From contig NZ_JABXKH010000157.1 of assembly GCF_017115105.1 (NCBI RefSeq), positions 23,613 through 87,612 on the forward strand: 64,000 nt of DNA, in the 5' to 3' direction. The translations under genes and the position numbers were made by a program. The notes under the pieces were generated by a model. The model had not been told where the DNA came from. It was given only the letters and a program-made list of their open reading frames with translations, and did not search any database. The DNA is from Nostoc sp. NMS2 (GTDB taxonomy: Bacteria; Cyanobacteriota; Cyanobacteriia; Cyanobacteriales; Nostocaceae). Shown piece by piece: positions 1 to 8,957 of this stretch; position 1 is the stretch's first letter, and each line of letters starts with the position of its first letter.

Positions 1-3000
1 CACTAGCACCTTTAAGGTGATGAGCTTCTCGCGCAATTTGCCCAAAGTCATCAGATGCGATCGCTGCAATAATTATCTCTAAACGGGGTTTAATATCTTC
101 AACGCATATTTGCAATAGATTTAATTCAAATTCTCGATCGTTTCCCGATATCCGATGCAAGTGTTCCCAATCAATTGCTAGGTCAATTGTATCGTTTTTT
201 GTGGTAAAAACGGTCTGTTCATCAACAACTGGCTCTTGTTTTGAGAGAATAACACCTGTCCAATGCTCTAGAGTTGCAGCCAATTTTTCTTTAAACACTG
301 GCTTACTCAGATAGTCATCCATTCCTGCATTGAGACACATTTGTTCGTCTTCTTTCATCGCATTAGCCGTCATCGCAATCACCACAGGACGACGACGCAA
401 AGCAAAAGCATCTTGTTGCCAACGATGAATTTCTTTTGTGGTTTCTAAACCATCGAGAATTGGCATTTGGCAATCCATGAGAATCAAATCGTAAGGAATT
501 TTTTCTAATAGTTGTAAAACTTCCTCTCCATTGGCGGCAACATCAGCTTTGTAACCCAAACTCTGGAGTTGCTTCAGGGCCACTTTTTGATTCACCAAAT
601 TATCTTCAGCTAAGAGAATTCTTAACTTCGATTGAGTAGAGGAGTTAGGGGGAGAGGAAGTAAGAATGCTGGAAGTTTCTGTACTTGGGATTTTTGTGTT
701 AGCCTCTAGCCTTCTTCCTTTAGCCCCTTCTTCTGGTTGAGGCTGAGTTTTTAGAATAGTCATAATAGTATCAAGGAGTCGAGAGGGCTTAATGGGTTTG
801 ACTAAATAAGCAGCAAATCCTATTTTGAGCGCCCGTTGGAATTGGGCGCGTTGATTAATAGAGGTAAGTATAATCAAAGGTATCTTAGCAATTGCAGAAT
901 TGGCTTTAATTTGTTCTTCTAAAGTCATCCCAGAAGTTTGAGCCATTTGCATATCAACCAAGACGACATCATAAGAATTCCCCCGTTCACAAGCTTCCTG
1001 AATAGCAATGAGTGCAGCAGCAGCACTGTCAGCTTGATCTACCTGCATTCCCCAACTGGTAGCTTGATGATAGATAATTTTGCAATTAGTAGCATTACCA
1101 TCTACCACTAACAAGCGGCGATTGTTCAAAAGTTCGCGATCGCTCTTGACGTTTGCGTAGCGGATCGCAGACAAGCTATCGTTTGGCAAAACAGACTCAA
1201 GTTGTTTGGCAAAAGGCACCTCAAACCAAAACTTAGATCCTTTCCCCATCTGACTTTCTACCCCAATGACTCCTCCCATCAAAGTCACCAGTTGTTTGCA
1301 GATGGCTAATCCTAAACCGGTACCACCATACTTGCGAGTGATAGAAGCATCCACCTGGGTAAATGGCGTAAAGATTTTGTGTTGGTCTTCAGGGCTAATG
1401 CCAAGACCTGTATCTGTGATGACAAAATGGATGGTAACTGTTGTGGAGGAAAGCGATGGCTTTGCCAAGGGCGATCGCAATTCTACTTGCACTACGACTT
1501 CACCAACGCTAGTAAACTTGATAGCGTTGCTAATTAGGTTCATCAGAATTTGCCGTAACTTACTAGCATCGCCTTTGAGGTGGGTAGGGACGTTGCTATA
1601 AAGTAGTGCGGCAATTTCTAATCCCTTACTATGGGCTGAGGGAGCCAATAATTCCACTACTTCTTCAACACAAGTAGATAGGTTAAAATCTAGAGTTTCG
1701 AGATTCATTTCTCCAGACTCAAGTTTGGAAAGATCCAAAATCTCGTTGATTAAACTTAAAAGGGCATCTCCACTAATCCGAATTGTTTCAAGAAAATCTC
1801 GCTGTTCTGGATTTAAGGGAGTATCTAACACCAAACTGGTCATCCCCAAGACAGCATTCATGGGAGTGCGAATTTCATGACTCATATTTGCTAAAAAAGC
1901 ACTTTTAGTCTGAGAAGCTAATTCCGCTTGGTGACGAGCAATTTCAAGTTCTTGTCGCTGACGAGTTTCTGCTTTTAAAAGTTGAGCTTGGGCTAAAGCA
2001 ATACCTACTTGGTCAGCTATTTGCCGCAACAGATGAGTTTCAAAACTAGACCATTGGTGGGAATCATCACACTGATGGACTATGAGCAAACCACGAAGTT
2101 CTTCTTTGACCAGAATAGGGACAACAAAATTGACTTTGACCCCAAATTGTTGGATTAATTTCAAGTCACTTTGTTGGACTTCGAGCAAATCTAACTCAGC
2201 CAGTCCTAAAATCTCTCCTTGACGGTACTGCTGTAGATAGTACTGTTGCAAGTATTCTGCCCGTAAGTAAGGGGCAGTGATATTTTGCTCTTTGATTGCT
2301 GGTAAGCCAGAAATTACTGCTTCAACAACGGTGGTTGCAGACTCATCTGGCAAAAGCTGATAGATCAAAACTCGGTCAGTTTGGAGAATCTTTTGTACTT
2401 CCTTGACAGTGATTTCGAGAATTTCTTCGATTTGCAAAGACTGGCGAATTTTGAGGGTGATTTCGGTAAAAAGTTGCGATCGCAAGTTTTGGCGTTGTAA
2501 TTCCTCTTCAGCCCGCTTACGCTGAATAAATTGGCCCACTTGCTCACCAATAGAATTCATCGTGTTGACTAAATCTTGGTCAGGAGGTTGGATTTCACGA
2601 TTGAAGCAGGTAATCACGCCCAGAATTTTGTTACCAGTGCGAATCGGAAAACCGAAAGCTGCGTGTAGTCCTACTTGAGCCGCGATTTTAAAATGAGGAA
2701 AATTCAGATCCGTGACGACATTAGTCAGCCAAACAGGTTCAGAACTAGCCCAAACACGTCCAGGTAGTCCAATTCCTTCTATAAATGTGGTTTGCCGATT
2801 CAGTGCTTCAAATTCTTGCACTTCCAGGGATGCTTTATGCCAGATGGAAAGAAAACGCAGCACATTTGCTTGCTGGTCGACCATCCAAATTTCACCTAAA
2901 TCCCATCCTAAACTCTCGCAGATTCCTTGCAAGATTCGGGGGTTAGCCTCGTTGATTGTGGTAGACTCTGCCAAAACGCGGGTTGCAGCATATTGTGCAG

Positions 3001-3724
3001 TTAAATGCTGTTGGACTCGTTTGCGTTCGGTGATGTCAGTGCCAGTGCCAACAATGTATTCCACCGATCCTTGATAGTCTTTTAAGAAGGTATTCGACCA
3101 GGCAATCAGTCGGCAACTGCCATCCTTCATTACCCAATGGTTCTCATACTCCAAAAAGCCTCTACCAGTTAGCAATTCCTCAAAAACTGCTTTAACTGAT
3201 TCCATCTCTTCAGGAAGTAGCAACAAGTTCCAGAAATACCTACCCCTCACCTCATCAAAAGAGTAACCCGTTATTTGCTCACAAGCTTGGTTGAAACGAA
3301 CAATTTTCCCTTGAGAATCGAGAACTATTACTAACGCACTGGCTGTATGAAGGACTGCTGAGATCAAGTTACGTTCTTGATTTAAGCTTTCTTCTGCCCT
3401 TTTGCGCTCTGTTACCTCACGATAGATGAAGTAGTAAACTACAGTAAGAACGATAAAACTTAGGCAAATAGCGATCGCAATTATCATAGTATGGGCGCAA
3501 AATGCGAAATCTCGATGTGTTTCTAAGACATCTAAACCGACTTTTGACTTAAACCACTGGCGATTTGTATCAATTAAGCTAATTAAGGCAATAGGAGTCT
3601 GACAAATATACGAGGCTAAACGGGTGAGATCATCAAAGGCAGCTTCAGATGGCGTGTCGAGAATTTTATACTCCAAAAGTGTCTCGATTCTCTGTACTTC
3701 GTTATTAGGTAATGGTGCTTTCAT
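1..3724 (-). CDS. Hybrid sensor histidine kinase (truncated GAF-TM-PAS-GAF-GAF-HisKA-HATPase-REC-REC-Hpt), 3' end outside window
   Basis: I translated this directly; it opens with ATG at 3724 and runs off the window edge. Order seen: the start of a GAF domain (residues 1-80), one membrane helix (about 81-101) leading into REVTERKRAEE, a PAS domain, two GAF domains, HisKA with the phospho-acceptor in NMSHEIRTPMN (about residue 615), HATPase with GTGLGLAI, two receivers (aspartates in VVLVDMQM and LILMDCQMP) and the start of an Hpt domain (AHHLKGAS) at the window edge. Such proteins run a multistep phosphorelay from the inner membrane. The first receiver reads VVDGNATN where VVDDN is usual, so one acidic pocket residue is missing. 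The first GAF stops at FCAH and is replaced by the helix, which looks like a fusion or internal deletion. The signal is unknown. Confidence 0.92.
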   Translation of the reverse strand, partial: MKAPLPNNEVQRIETLLEYKILDTPSEAAFDDLTRLASYICQTPIALISLIDTNRQWFKSKVGLDVLETHRDFAFCAHTMIIAIAICLSFIVLTVVYYFIYREVTERKRAEESLNQERNLISAVLHTASALVIVLDSQGKIVRFNQACEQITGYSFDEVRGRYFWNLLLLPEEMESVKAVFEELLTGRGFLEYENHWVMKDGSCRLIAWSNTFLKDYQGSVEYIVGTGTDITERKRVQQHLTAQYAATRVLAESTTINEANPRILQGICESLGWDLGEIWMVDQQANVLRFLSIWHKASLEVQEFEALNRQTTFIEGIGLPGRVWASSEPVWLTNVVTDLNFPHFKIAAQVGLHAAFGFPIRTGNKILGVITCFNREIQPPDQDLVNTMNSIGEQVGQFIQRKRAEEELQRQNLRSQLFTEITLKIRQSLQIEEILEITVKEVQKILQTDRVLIYQLLPDESATTVVEAVISGLPAIKEQNITAPYLRAEYLQQYYLQQYRQGEILGLAELDLLEVQQSDLKLIQQFGVKVNFVVPILVKEELRGLLIVHQCDDSHQWSSFETHLLRQIADQVGIALAQAQLLKAETRQRQELEIARHQAELASQTKSAFLANMSHEIRTPMNAVLGMTSLVLDTPLNPEQRDFLETIRISGDALLSLINEILDLSKLESGEMNLETLDFNLSTCVEEVVELLAPSAHSKGLEIAALLYSNVPTHLKGDASKLRQILMNLISNAIKFTSVGEVVVQVELRSPLAKPSLSSTTVTIHFVITDTGLGISPEDQHKIFTPFTQVDASITRKYGGTGLGLAICKQLVTLMGGVIGVESQMGKGSKFWFEVPFAKQLESVLPNDSLSAIRYANVKSDRELLNNRRLLVVDGNATNCKIIYHQATSWGMQVDQADSAAAALIAIQEACERGNSYDVVLVDMQMAQTSGMTLEEQIKANSAIAKIPLIILTSINQRAQFQRALKIGFAAYLVKPIKPSRLLDTIMTILKTQPQPEEGAKGRRLEANTKIPSTETSSILTSSPPNSSTQSKLRILLAEDNLVNQKVALKQLQSLGYKADVAANGEEVLQLLEKIPYDLILMDCQMPILDGLETTKEIHRWQQDAFALRRRPVVIAMTANAMKEDEQMCLNAGMDDYLSKPVFKEKLAATLEHWTGVILSKQEPVVDEQTVFTTKNDTIDLAIDWEHLHRISGNDREFELNLLQICVEDIKPRLEIIIAAIASDDFGQIAREAHHLKGAS

Positions 3725-4047
3725 CCTTAAGCCTTATCTATATTCTGGGGGCTGGGGAAGAGGCAGGGGGAGCAGGGGAGGCGGGGGGAGCAGGGGAGGC
3801 AGGGGGAGAATAAAAAATTAGCTCTTTCCCCCCTTTTTTAGTGCTGAGTTTAGGAGTTAGGAGTTAGGAATCAGAATTTAGTATTTTTCCCCTGCTCCCC
3901 CTGCACCCTGCTTCTCTGCCTCTTCCCCATACCTAATGTCCAATGCCAATGTCCAGGTCAATAAACTTACTTCAATTAATGACAATAGTTTAGTTAAAAG
4001 CGTTAGCGTAATTTCACTGAGTTCGCCCTTATGAACCAATTTGTCAA
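3725..4047. repeat. G-rich / C-rich inverted repeat pair in intergenic region
   Basis: This gap between divergent genes has no gene. A G-rich run (about 3750-3812, units such as ggggagcaggggaggc) is matched by a C-rich run (about 3888-3930, cccctgctccccctgc), so the two can pair into a long stem. The same motif family recurs at 6498-6590, 28106-28260, 29566-29608, 52925-53090 and 54300-54400. These are dispersed repeats of the kind common in Nostoc genomes. Confidence 0.7.
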
Positions 4048-4051
4048 ATGA
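4031..4051 (+). other. Six-codon upstream ORF overlapping the next start (ATGA)
   Basis: An ATG at 4031 opens a six-codon frame (MNQFVK) whose TGA stop overlaps the ATG of the UPF0060 gene by four bases. Such an overlap could couple translation of the two frames, or it could be chance. No strong ribosome binding site precedes either start. Confidence 0.3.
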
Positions 4052-4371
4052 TTAAGTCTCTGCTGTATTTTTTGTGGGCTGGTTTATTTGAAATTGGGGG
4101 CGGTTATCTTGTCTGGTTGTGGTTGCGCGAAGGTAAGCCGTTCTGGTGGGGCATATTGGGGGGAATTGCTTTAGCTTTGTATGGGGTGATTGCAACTCTT
4201 CAATCGGCAAATTTTGGCAGAGTGTATGCGGCTTATGGCGGTGTGTTTATCGCAATAGCAATGCTTTGGGGTTGGAAGGTAGACGGGGTAACTCCAGACC
4301 GCTACGACCTCATAGGAGCATGTTTAGCTTTAATGAGTGTTCTAATTATCATGTTTGCACCCAGACCTTAA
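4048..4371 (+). CDS. UPF0060 (YnfA-like) membrane protein
   Basis: This is a 107-residue protein of four predicted membrane helices, the normal length for the UPF0060/YnfA family. Family features seen are the N-terminal FLWAGLFEIGGGYLVW, the loop ANFGRVYAAYGGVFI and the C-terminal DRYDLIGACL. The fold resembles small multidrug resistance exporters, but the substrate is not established, so the call stops at the family. It stands alone on the plus strand between the divergent hybrid kinase and the ammonium transporter. Its ATG overlaps the stop of a six-codon upstream frame. Family assignment is secure and the physiological role is unknown. Confidence 0.93.
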   Translation: MIKSLLYFLWAGLFEIGGGYLVWLWLREGKPFWWGILGGIALALYGVIATLQSANFGRVYAAYGGVFIAIAMLWGWKVDGVTPDRYDLIGACLALMSVLIIMFAPRP

Positions 4372-4423
4372 GTAAAACTTCTATAGCAATCTGATTTGAT
4401 TTCTGAATCACTCGTAGAGAAAG

Positions 4424-4446
4424 GGAATAGGGAATAGGGAATAGGT
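4424..4446. repeat. Short tandem heptamer repeat (gggaata)n
   Basis: About three copies of the heptamer gggaata lie just downstream of the UPF0060 gene. This is a short tandemly repeated repetitive sequence of the type described in heterocystous cyanobacteria. Confidence 0.6.
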
Positions 4447-4766
4447 AAGAAAAAATAAAGATGTACTGAGTTTTGTTCAAAAATCAAATAGGAGTCTTAT
4501 AGATTAATAAATTTCGTAATACCTGCTTTTTAGAGACTGACAAAAAATAAATTATCCAAAATTATTTGTACATTTGCTAGGTAGGATATATATGCTATGC
4601 GAAGATGGGATGTTTTTTTTGCTGGAATTTCCTAAACAGATAATAACCTGACCAGAAATCGCCAAGGTTTTTTAATAACCAGCCTAAGTAAGCAGCCATC
4701 TGTATATCTCCCGCATAAATGCTTAGAGATAAAGAGAATTCATGATAAATTTGTACAAATTTTCTG

Positions 4767-4791
4767 AAAATTGATAATAATTATCAATTTT
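4767..4791. promoter_or_regulatory. Perfect palindrome matching the cyanobacterial Zur box
   Basis: A perfect 25-bp palindrome (12-bp arms, one central base) contains TGATAATAATTATCA at 4772-4786. That is an exact 7-1-7 match to the TGATAATnATTATCA motif described for the zinc regulator Zur in Anabaena. It is AT-only and has no following U-run, so a terminator is unlikely. The next annotated gene is the ammonium transporter 264 bp downstream, which is far for direct control. The target may be an unrecognised transcript. Binding is inferred from the motif alone. Confidence 0.55.
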
Positions 4792-5010
4792 TACAAGTAT
4801 CTTGATTTGTAACACGAAGTAACTAAAAATTTGGAGTTTTGTAGTGCTTGCATAAAATGCTATCCTGCACAAAAAGATGCAGTGATTGCATCGTTACACT
4901 CTTGTTTCCATTTTGGCAACTACAATCAGGATTATATTTTTGTTAACATTTCCAGCAAATTAAAGTTAAGTAACTTTCAAGACAAAAATGTGCAGCTAAA
5001 AGTAATCAAA

Positions 5011-5026
5011 TGTAGTTAAGGATACA
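5011..5026 (+). promoter_or_regulatory. NtcA-type binding site upstream of amt
   Basis: The sequence TGTA-N8-TACA (N8 = gttaagga) matches the full NtcA consensus. It lies 28 bp upstream of the GTG start of the ammonium transporter, a class of gene that NtcA commonly controls under nitrogen limitation. No good -10 element (TAnnnT) sits 22 bp downstream, so either activation from an unusual position or repression is possible. A weaker half-match (GTA-N8-TAA) is at 4809-4822. Confidence 0.5.
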
Positions 5027-5054
5027 AATCATTGGTGCTTAGGAAGAAAAAGAA

Positions 5055-6497
5055 GTGTTGAAGAAAGTTGTGATGATTGGGGCTATCACCCTACTGTTTT
5101 TGGGAGGGCCGCTAATGGGCAATGCTTTTGCCCAAACAGCAGCTGCTGTACCTGCTGCTGATACTGGAGACACGGCATTTATGCTGATTTCAGCAGCACT
5201 CGTGCTGCTAATGACACCAGGATTGGCGTTTTTCTATGGTGGATTTGTGCGATCGCGCAATATCCTAAACACATTGATGATGAGTTTTGTCTTGATGGCG
5301 ATCGTGGGAGTTACCTGGATTCTCTGGGGTTACAGTCTTTCTTTTGCACCAGGGTTGCCATTCATCGGTGGATTGCAGTGGTTTGGGTTGAACGGTGTCG
5401 GTTTAGAGACTCAAGGCTACTTGCCGCATCTGCCTTATGAAGATGCCCTCAAAGCAGCAGACCCCAAATATGCTGATGTAGTCTCTTATGCCGGAACGAT
5501 TCCCCACCAGGCATTCACGATTTATCAAGCCATGTTTGCCATTATCACCCCAGCCTTAATTTCTGGGGCGATCGTTGAGCGGATGAGTTTCCGCGCCTAT
5601 TCGCTGTTTGTGCTGCTGTGGTCAACCTTTGTTTACGCCCCCCTAGCCCACATGGTATGGGCGAAAGGTGGATTCTTGGGTTTATATGGTGGATTAGGTG
5701 CCCTCGACTTTGCAGGTGGCACAGTAGTTCATATTAGTTCTGGTATTTCTGCTCTGGTAGCAGCGCTCGTTCTTGGCCCTCGGAAAACCCATCCCGATCG
5801 CCTGAGTCCGCCACACAACGTTCCTTTCATTTTGCTGGGTGCTGGCTTGCTCTGGTTTGGTTGGTTCGGTTTCAACGCTGGGAGTGCCCTAACTGTTGCT
5901 AGTGGAACTTCTGGTGACTTCACCACAAATTTAGCAACAACAGCCTTTGTTGCTACCAATACGGCGGCGGCGGCGGCAGCTTTAATGTGGCTAATTTTGG
6001 AAGCAGTTTTACGGGGTAAACCCACAGCCGTAGGAGCGGCGACAGGAGCCGTTGCTGGTTTAGTAGGCATCACTCCCGCAGCTGGATTTGTGACACCGCT
6101 ATCAGCGATTTTAATTGGTTTCATCACCGCCTTTGTTTGCTTCTATGCTGTAAGTTTCAAGCACAAACTGCAAATTGACGATGCTTTAGATACCTATCCC
6201 GTGCATGGCGTTGGTGGTACAGTGGGGGCAATTTTAACGGCCATCTTTGCCACAACTCAAGTTAACGGCGGAGGTAAAGACGGAGTGCTGCGTGGTAATT
6301 TTGGTGAATTGGGAGTTGAACTAGCAGCAATTGCAGTTGCTTACGCGATCGCAGGTGTTGGTACGTGGATCATTCTCAAGGTTATCGATGCTACAGTCGG
6401 GCTACGAGTTAAAGAAGAAGCAGAATTGCAAGGTTTGGATATCAACGAACACGGTGAAGAAGGTTACAACTCCGAGTTTGGCGATCGTCCGACTTAG
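5055..6497 (+). CDS. amt: Ammonium transporter (Amt/MEP/Rh family)
   Basis: This 480-residue protein moves ammonium or ammonia across the cytoplasmic membrane. A signal peptide (residues 1-26, ending NAFA) precedes about eleven membrane helices, beginning with the family motif GLAFFYGGFVRSRN. The two pore histidines are visible in VVHISSG (about 224) and PVHGVGGTVG (about 383). The C-terminal cytosolic tail (VKEEAELQGLDINEHGEEGY) is the part that PII proteins regulate in this family. I keep the GTG start at 5055 because AGGAAG lies eight bases upstream and the n-region lysines fit a signal peptide; ATG at 5073 is the alternative. An NtcA-type site just upstream supports nitrogen control. Which amt paralogue this is cannot be told. 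Confidence 0.96.
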   Translation: MLKKVVMIGAITLLFLGGPLMGNAFAQTAAAVPAADTGDTAFMLISAALVLLMTPGLAFFYGGFVRSRNILNTLMMSFVLMAIVGVTWILWGYSLSFAPGLPFIGGLQWFGLNGVGLETQGYLPHLPYEDALKAADPKYADVVSYAGTIPHQAFTIYQAMFAIITPALISGAIVERMSFRAYSLFVLLWSTFVYAPLAHMVWAKGGFLGLYGGLGALDFAGGTVVHISSGISALVAALVLGPRKTHPDRLSPPHNVPFILLGAGLLWFGWFGFNAGSALTVASGTSGDFTTNLATTAFVATNTAAAAAALMWLILEAVLRGKPTAVGAATGAVAGLVGITPAAGFVTPLSAILIGFITAFVCFYAVSFKHKLQIDDALDTYPVHGVGGTVGAILTAIFATTQVNGGGKDGVLRGNFGELGVELAAIAVAYAIAGVGTWIILKVIDATVGLRVKEEAELQGLDINEHGEEGYNSEFGDRPT

Positions 6498-6660
6498 TAG
6501 GGAGTGGGGAGCAGGGAGCAAGGGAGAAGAGTTTTCCCCCTGCCCCCCGCCCCTCTGCCTCTTTTCCATGCCCCATTCCCCATTCCCCAATTTAAGATTG
6601 TGTAATTTGCGATCGCTAGCGTTAAAATTTGATTCAAATAATTGGTAAATTTCGCTAGTT
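6498..6660. repeat. G-rich/C-rich palindromic repeat after amt
   Basis: A G-rich run (about 6500-6525) faces a C-rich run (6535-6590) with ccccattcccc heptamer-like units. It can fold as a stem and may act as a transcript end for amt. It belongs to the same dispersed repeat family as 3725-4047. Confidence 0.55.
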
Positions 6661-7491
6661 GTGTCTACTTCTTTTAAAACCTTTCCTATCTGGGCATTTT
6701 TCTCGCTGTTAACCAACGGCATCCTAATGTTGGCGGTCATCCTGCTAATTTGGCAACAGCAGAGATTGTCCGCTTTTTTTGGGATAGTAACATCCCCAGA
6801 ACAAATTAACCTGAACAACTCAACCCAAATTGCTACACCTGATTTGGGTCGCCGTCACCAACTCTCTTACCAAGAGTGGGTAGACATCCTCAAGCAAGAA
6901 GCCAAGGTAGCTGCTGACCAACGTCCTCCGCATTTAACCATCCTGGCGGGAGATTCTCTGAGTTTATGGTTTCCCCCTGAGTTATTACCCGAAGGTAAAA
7001 CTTGGCTCAATCAAGGAATTTCTGGCGAAACCAGTAATGGACTCTTAAACAGGTTGGAGATATTTAACCGCACCCAGCCAGAGGTAATTTTTGTGATGAT
7101 TGGCATTAATGACCTAATTCGAGGGATGAGCGACGGGGTAATTTTAGATAATCAGCGACAAATTATCAGTTACCTCCAAAAGACGCATCCCACCGCGCAA
7201 ATTGTTGTGCAATCGATTTTGCCACATGGGGCAGAAGACGCAACCTGGAAAGGACGAGATAAACTCTTAGCTGTTACTAACAATCGCATTCGGGAGTTGA
7301 ATCAGCAACTACAAAGCATATCTACTAAAAAAGGTGTCAAATATCTCGATTTATATCCCCTGTTTACCAACAAACAAGGAAATCTCCGCCGGGAATTTAC
7401 TACTGATGGCTTACACTTAAGTCCCGAAGGCTATATAGTTTGGCGTTCTGCATTGCAGATTTATAGCGAGATCAAATTAAAACCCTATTAA
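6661..7491 (+). CDS. SGNH/GDSL-type hydrolase, membrane-anchored
   Basis: This 276-residue protein is probably a lipase/esterase-like hydrolase of the SGNH superfamily. One N-terminal helix (about residues 8-30) would anchor it with the domain outside the cytoplasm. The four blocks are present: AGDSLSLWF with the nucleophile serine (about 97), the glycine block GISGETSNG, the asparagine block MIGINDL (about 148) and the Asp-His pair in DGLHLSPEGY (about 249-252). The start is GTG at 6661; no better in-frame start precedes the helix. It lies between amt and ispH on the same strand with 95-163 bp gaps, so it is probably its own unit. The substrate is unknown. Confidence 0.88.
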   Translation: MSTSFKTFPIWAFFSLLTNGILMLAVILLIWQQQRLSAFFGIVTSPEQINLNNSTQIATPDLGRRHQLSYQEWVDILKQEAKVAADQRPPHLTILAGDSLSLWFPPELLPEGKTWLNQGISGETSNGLLNRLEIFNRTQPEVIFVMIGINDLIRGMSDGVILDNQRQIISYLQKTHPTAQIVVQSILPHGAEDATWKGRDKLLAVTNNRIRELNQQLQSISTKKGVKYLDLYPLFTNKQGNLRREFTTDGLHLSPEGYIVWRSALQIYSEIKLKPY

Positions 7492-7586
7492 CGTCCTTCA
7501 CGAGAAAAAGGGTTTTCAGCATTTTTCTTATAAATCGCGTCTGGGTGCGAGAAAATACAAAATAGTGGTTTAAGTAAACAAATCTA

Positions 7587-8795
7587 ATGGATACAAAAGC
7601 TTTTAAGCGCAGCCTGCAACATTCAGAAAATTACAATCGAAAAGGCTTTGGTCATCAAGCAGAAGTTGCCACCCAGTTGCAATCTGAGTATCAGAGTAAC
7701 TTGATTCAAGAAATTCGCGATCGCAATTACATTCTGCAACGGGATGATGTGACGATCAGACTAGCACAAGCCTTTGGCTTTTGCTGGGGTGTAGAACGCG
7801 CTGTAGCTATGGCATACGAAACCCGTCAGCACTTCCCCACAGAACACATCTGGATTACTAACGAGATTATCCACAACCCTTCTGTAAATCAGCGAATGCA
7901 GGAGATGGCAGTAGAATTCATCCCTATTGAAGGAAAGAATAAAAACTTTTCTGTTGTTGGCACTGGTGATGTAGTGATACTACCAGCTTTTGGGGCTAGC
8001 GTTCAAGAAATGCAGATACTTCACGATAAAGGCTGCAAAATTGTTGATACAACTTGTCCTTGGGTATCTAAAGTTTGGAATACAGTAGAAAAGCACAAAA
8101 AAATCGATTATACATCAATAATTCACGGGAAATATAAGCACGAAGAAACAGTCGCTACTAGTTCCTTTGCTGGCAAGTATTTGATTGTGTTGAATTTATC
8201 AGAAGCAGCTTATGTTGCTGACTATATTCTCAATGGTGGGAATCGTGAAGAATTTCTGACAAAATTTGCTAAAGCTTGTTCAGCCGGATTTGACCCCGAT
8301 CGTGATTTAGAAAGAGTTGGCATTGCTAATCAAACTACGATGCTTAAAGACGAAACTGAGCAAATCGGCAAGCTTTTTGAGCGGACTATGTTGCAGAAGT
8401 ATGGCCCCATTGAGTTAAATCAGCATTTCCAAAGCTTCAATACTATCTGTGATGCCACTCAAGAACGGCAAGATGCAATGTTGGAATTGGTGGAGCATAA
8501 TTTAGATTTAATGGTAGTAATTGGTGGGTTTAATTCATCAAATACTACTCAATTGCAACAAATTGCTTTTGAGCGAGGAATACCTTCTTATCACATTGAT
8601 ACTGTTGAACGGATTAAATCAGGAGATTCTATAGAACATCGACAATTAAATGGGCAGTTAACGACTACAGAAAATTGGTTGCCAGATGGTGAAATTGTCG
8701 TAGGAATCACTTCTGGTGCTTCTACACCAGATAAGGTGGTAGAAGATGTGATTGAGAAGATTTTTGCTGTGAAAGCAACAACAGCACTGGTTTAA
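7587..8795 (+). CDS. ispH: 4-hydroxy-3-methylbut-2-enyl diphosphate reductase
   Basis: This is the last enzyme of the MEP isoprenoid pathway. It reduces HMBPP to IPP and DMAPP with a [4Fe-4S] cluster and ferredoxin as donor in cyanobacteria. The three cluster cysteines are visible: C66 in FGFCWGVE, C157 in DTTCPWVS and C288 in FNTICDAT. At 402 residues it has the length of the cyanobacterial and plant-type enzyme, longer than the enterobacterial form, with an N-terminal extension of about 55 residues before the first cysteine motif. IPP and DMAPP made here feed carotenoid synthesis, and zds lies in the same window. ATG at 7587 is the first in-frame start. Confidence 0.97.
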   Translation: MDTKAFKRSLQHSENYNRKGFGHQAEVATQLQSEYQSNLIQEIRDRNYILQRDDVTIRLAQAFGFCWGVERAVAMAYETRQHFPTEHIWITNEIIHNPSVNQRMQEMAVEFIPIEGKNKNFSVVGTGDVVILPAFGASVQEMQILHDKGCKIVDTTCPWVSKVWNTVEKHKKIDYTSIIHGKYKHEETVATSSFAGKYLIVLNLSEAAYVADYILNGGNREEFLTKFAKACSAGFDPDRDLERVGIANQTTMLKDETEQIGKLFERTMLQKYGPIELNQHFQSFNTICDATQERQDAMLELVEHNLDLMVVIGGFNSSNTTQLQQIAFERGIPSYHIDTVERIKSGDSIEHRQLNGQLTTTENWLPDGEIVVGITSGASTPDKVVEDVIEKIFAVKATTALV

Positions 8796-8860
8796 CAGCA
8801 ATCAATTATTAATTTCATTTCTTGGCGAAACACTACACCAATATCAGTTATCAAGTTTGT

Positions 8861-8905
8861 AGTCAGGACTTTATTCCTTCTTTTGAAAGCACTAAAGTCC
8901 TGACT
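8861..8905. repeat. Inverted repeat with 13-bp perfect arms downstream of ispH
   Basis: Arms agtcaggacttta (8861-8873) and taaagtcctgact (8893-8905) pair perfectly around a 19-base loop. The stem extends further with one mismatch. A diverged copy lies at about 23599-23640. It may end ispH transcription, but it has no U-run and looks like a dispersed palindromic repeat. Confidence 0.65.
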
Positions 8906-8957
8906 ATAAACCATCAAAACTATTTACTATTTTCAAAAATTGTGAGAAATTCAATAA

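Larger units (their letters stand above)
4372..5054. other. 683-bp intergenic region upstream of amt
   Basis: Apart from the heptamer repeat, the Zur-like palindrome and the NtcA-like site, I see no gene here. A 62-codon frame starting with TTG at 4831 is cysteine-rich but has no ribosome binding site and no family resemblance. Confidence 0.5.

Noticed and set aside
4831..5019. 62-codon cysteine-rich frame between the Zur-like box and amt
   Set aside because: TTG start, no ribosome binding site, no family resemblance; its end overlaps the NtcA-like site.
5729..6127. 132-codon minus-strand frame inside amt
   Set aside because: Antisense shadow of a well-conserved gene; Ala/Pro-rich composition follows from the amt codons.
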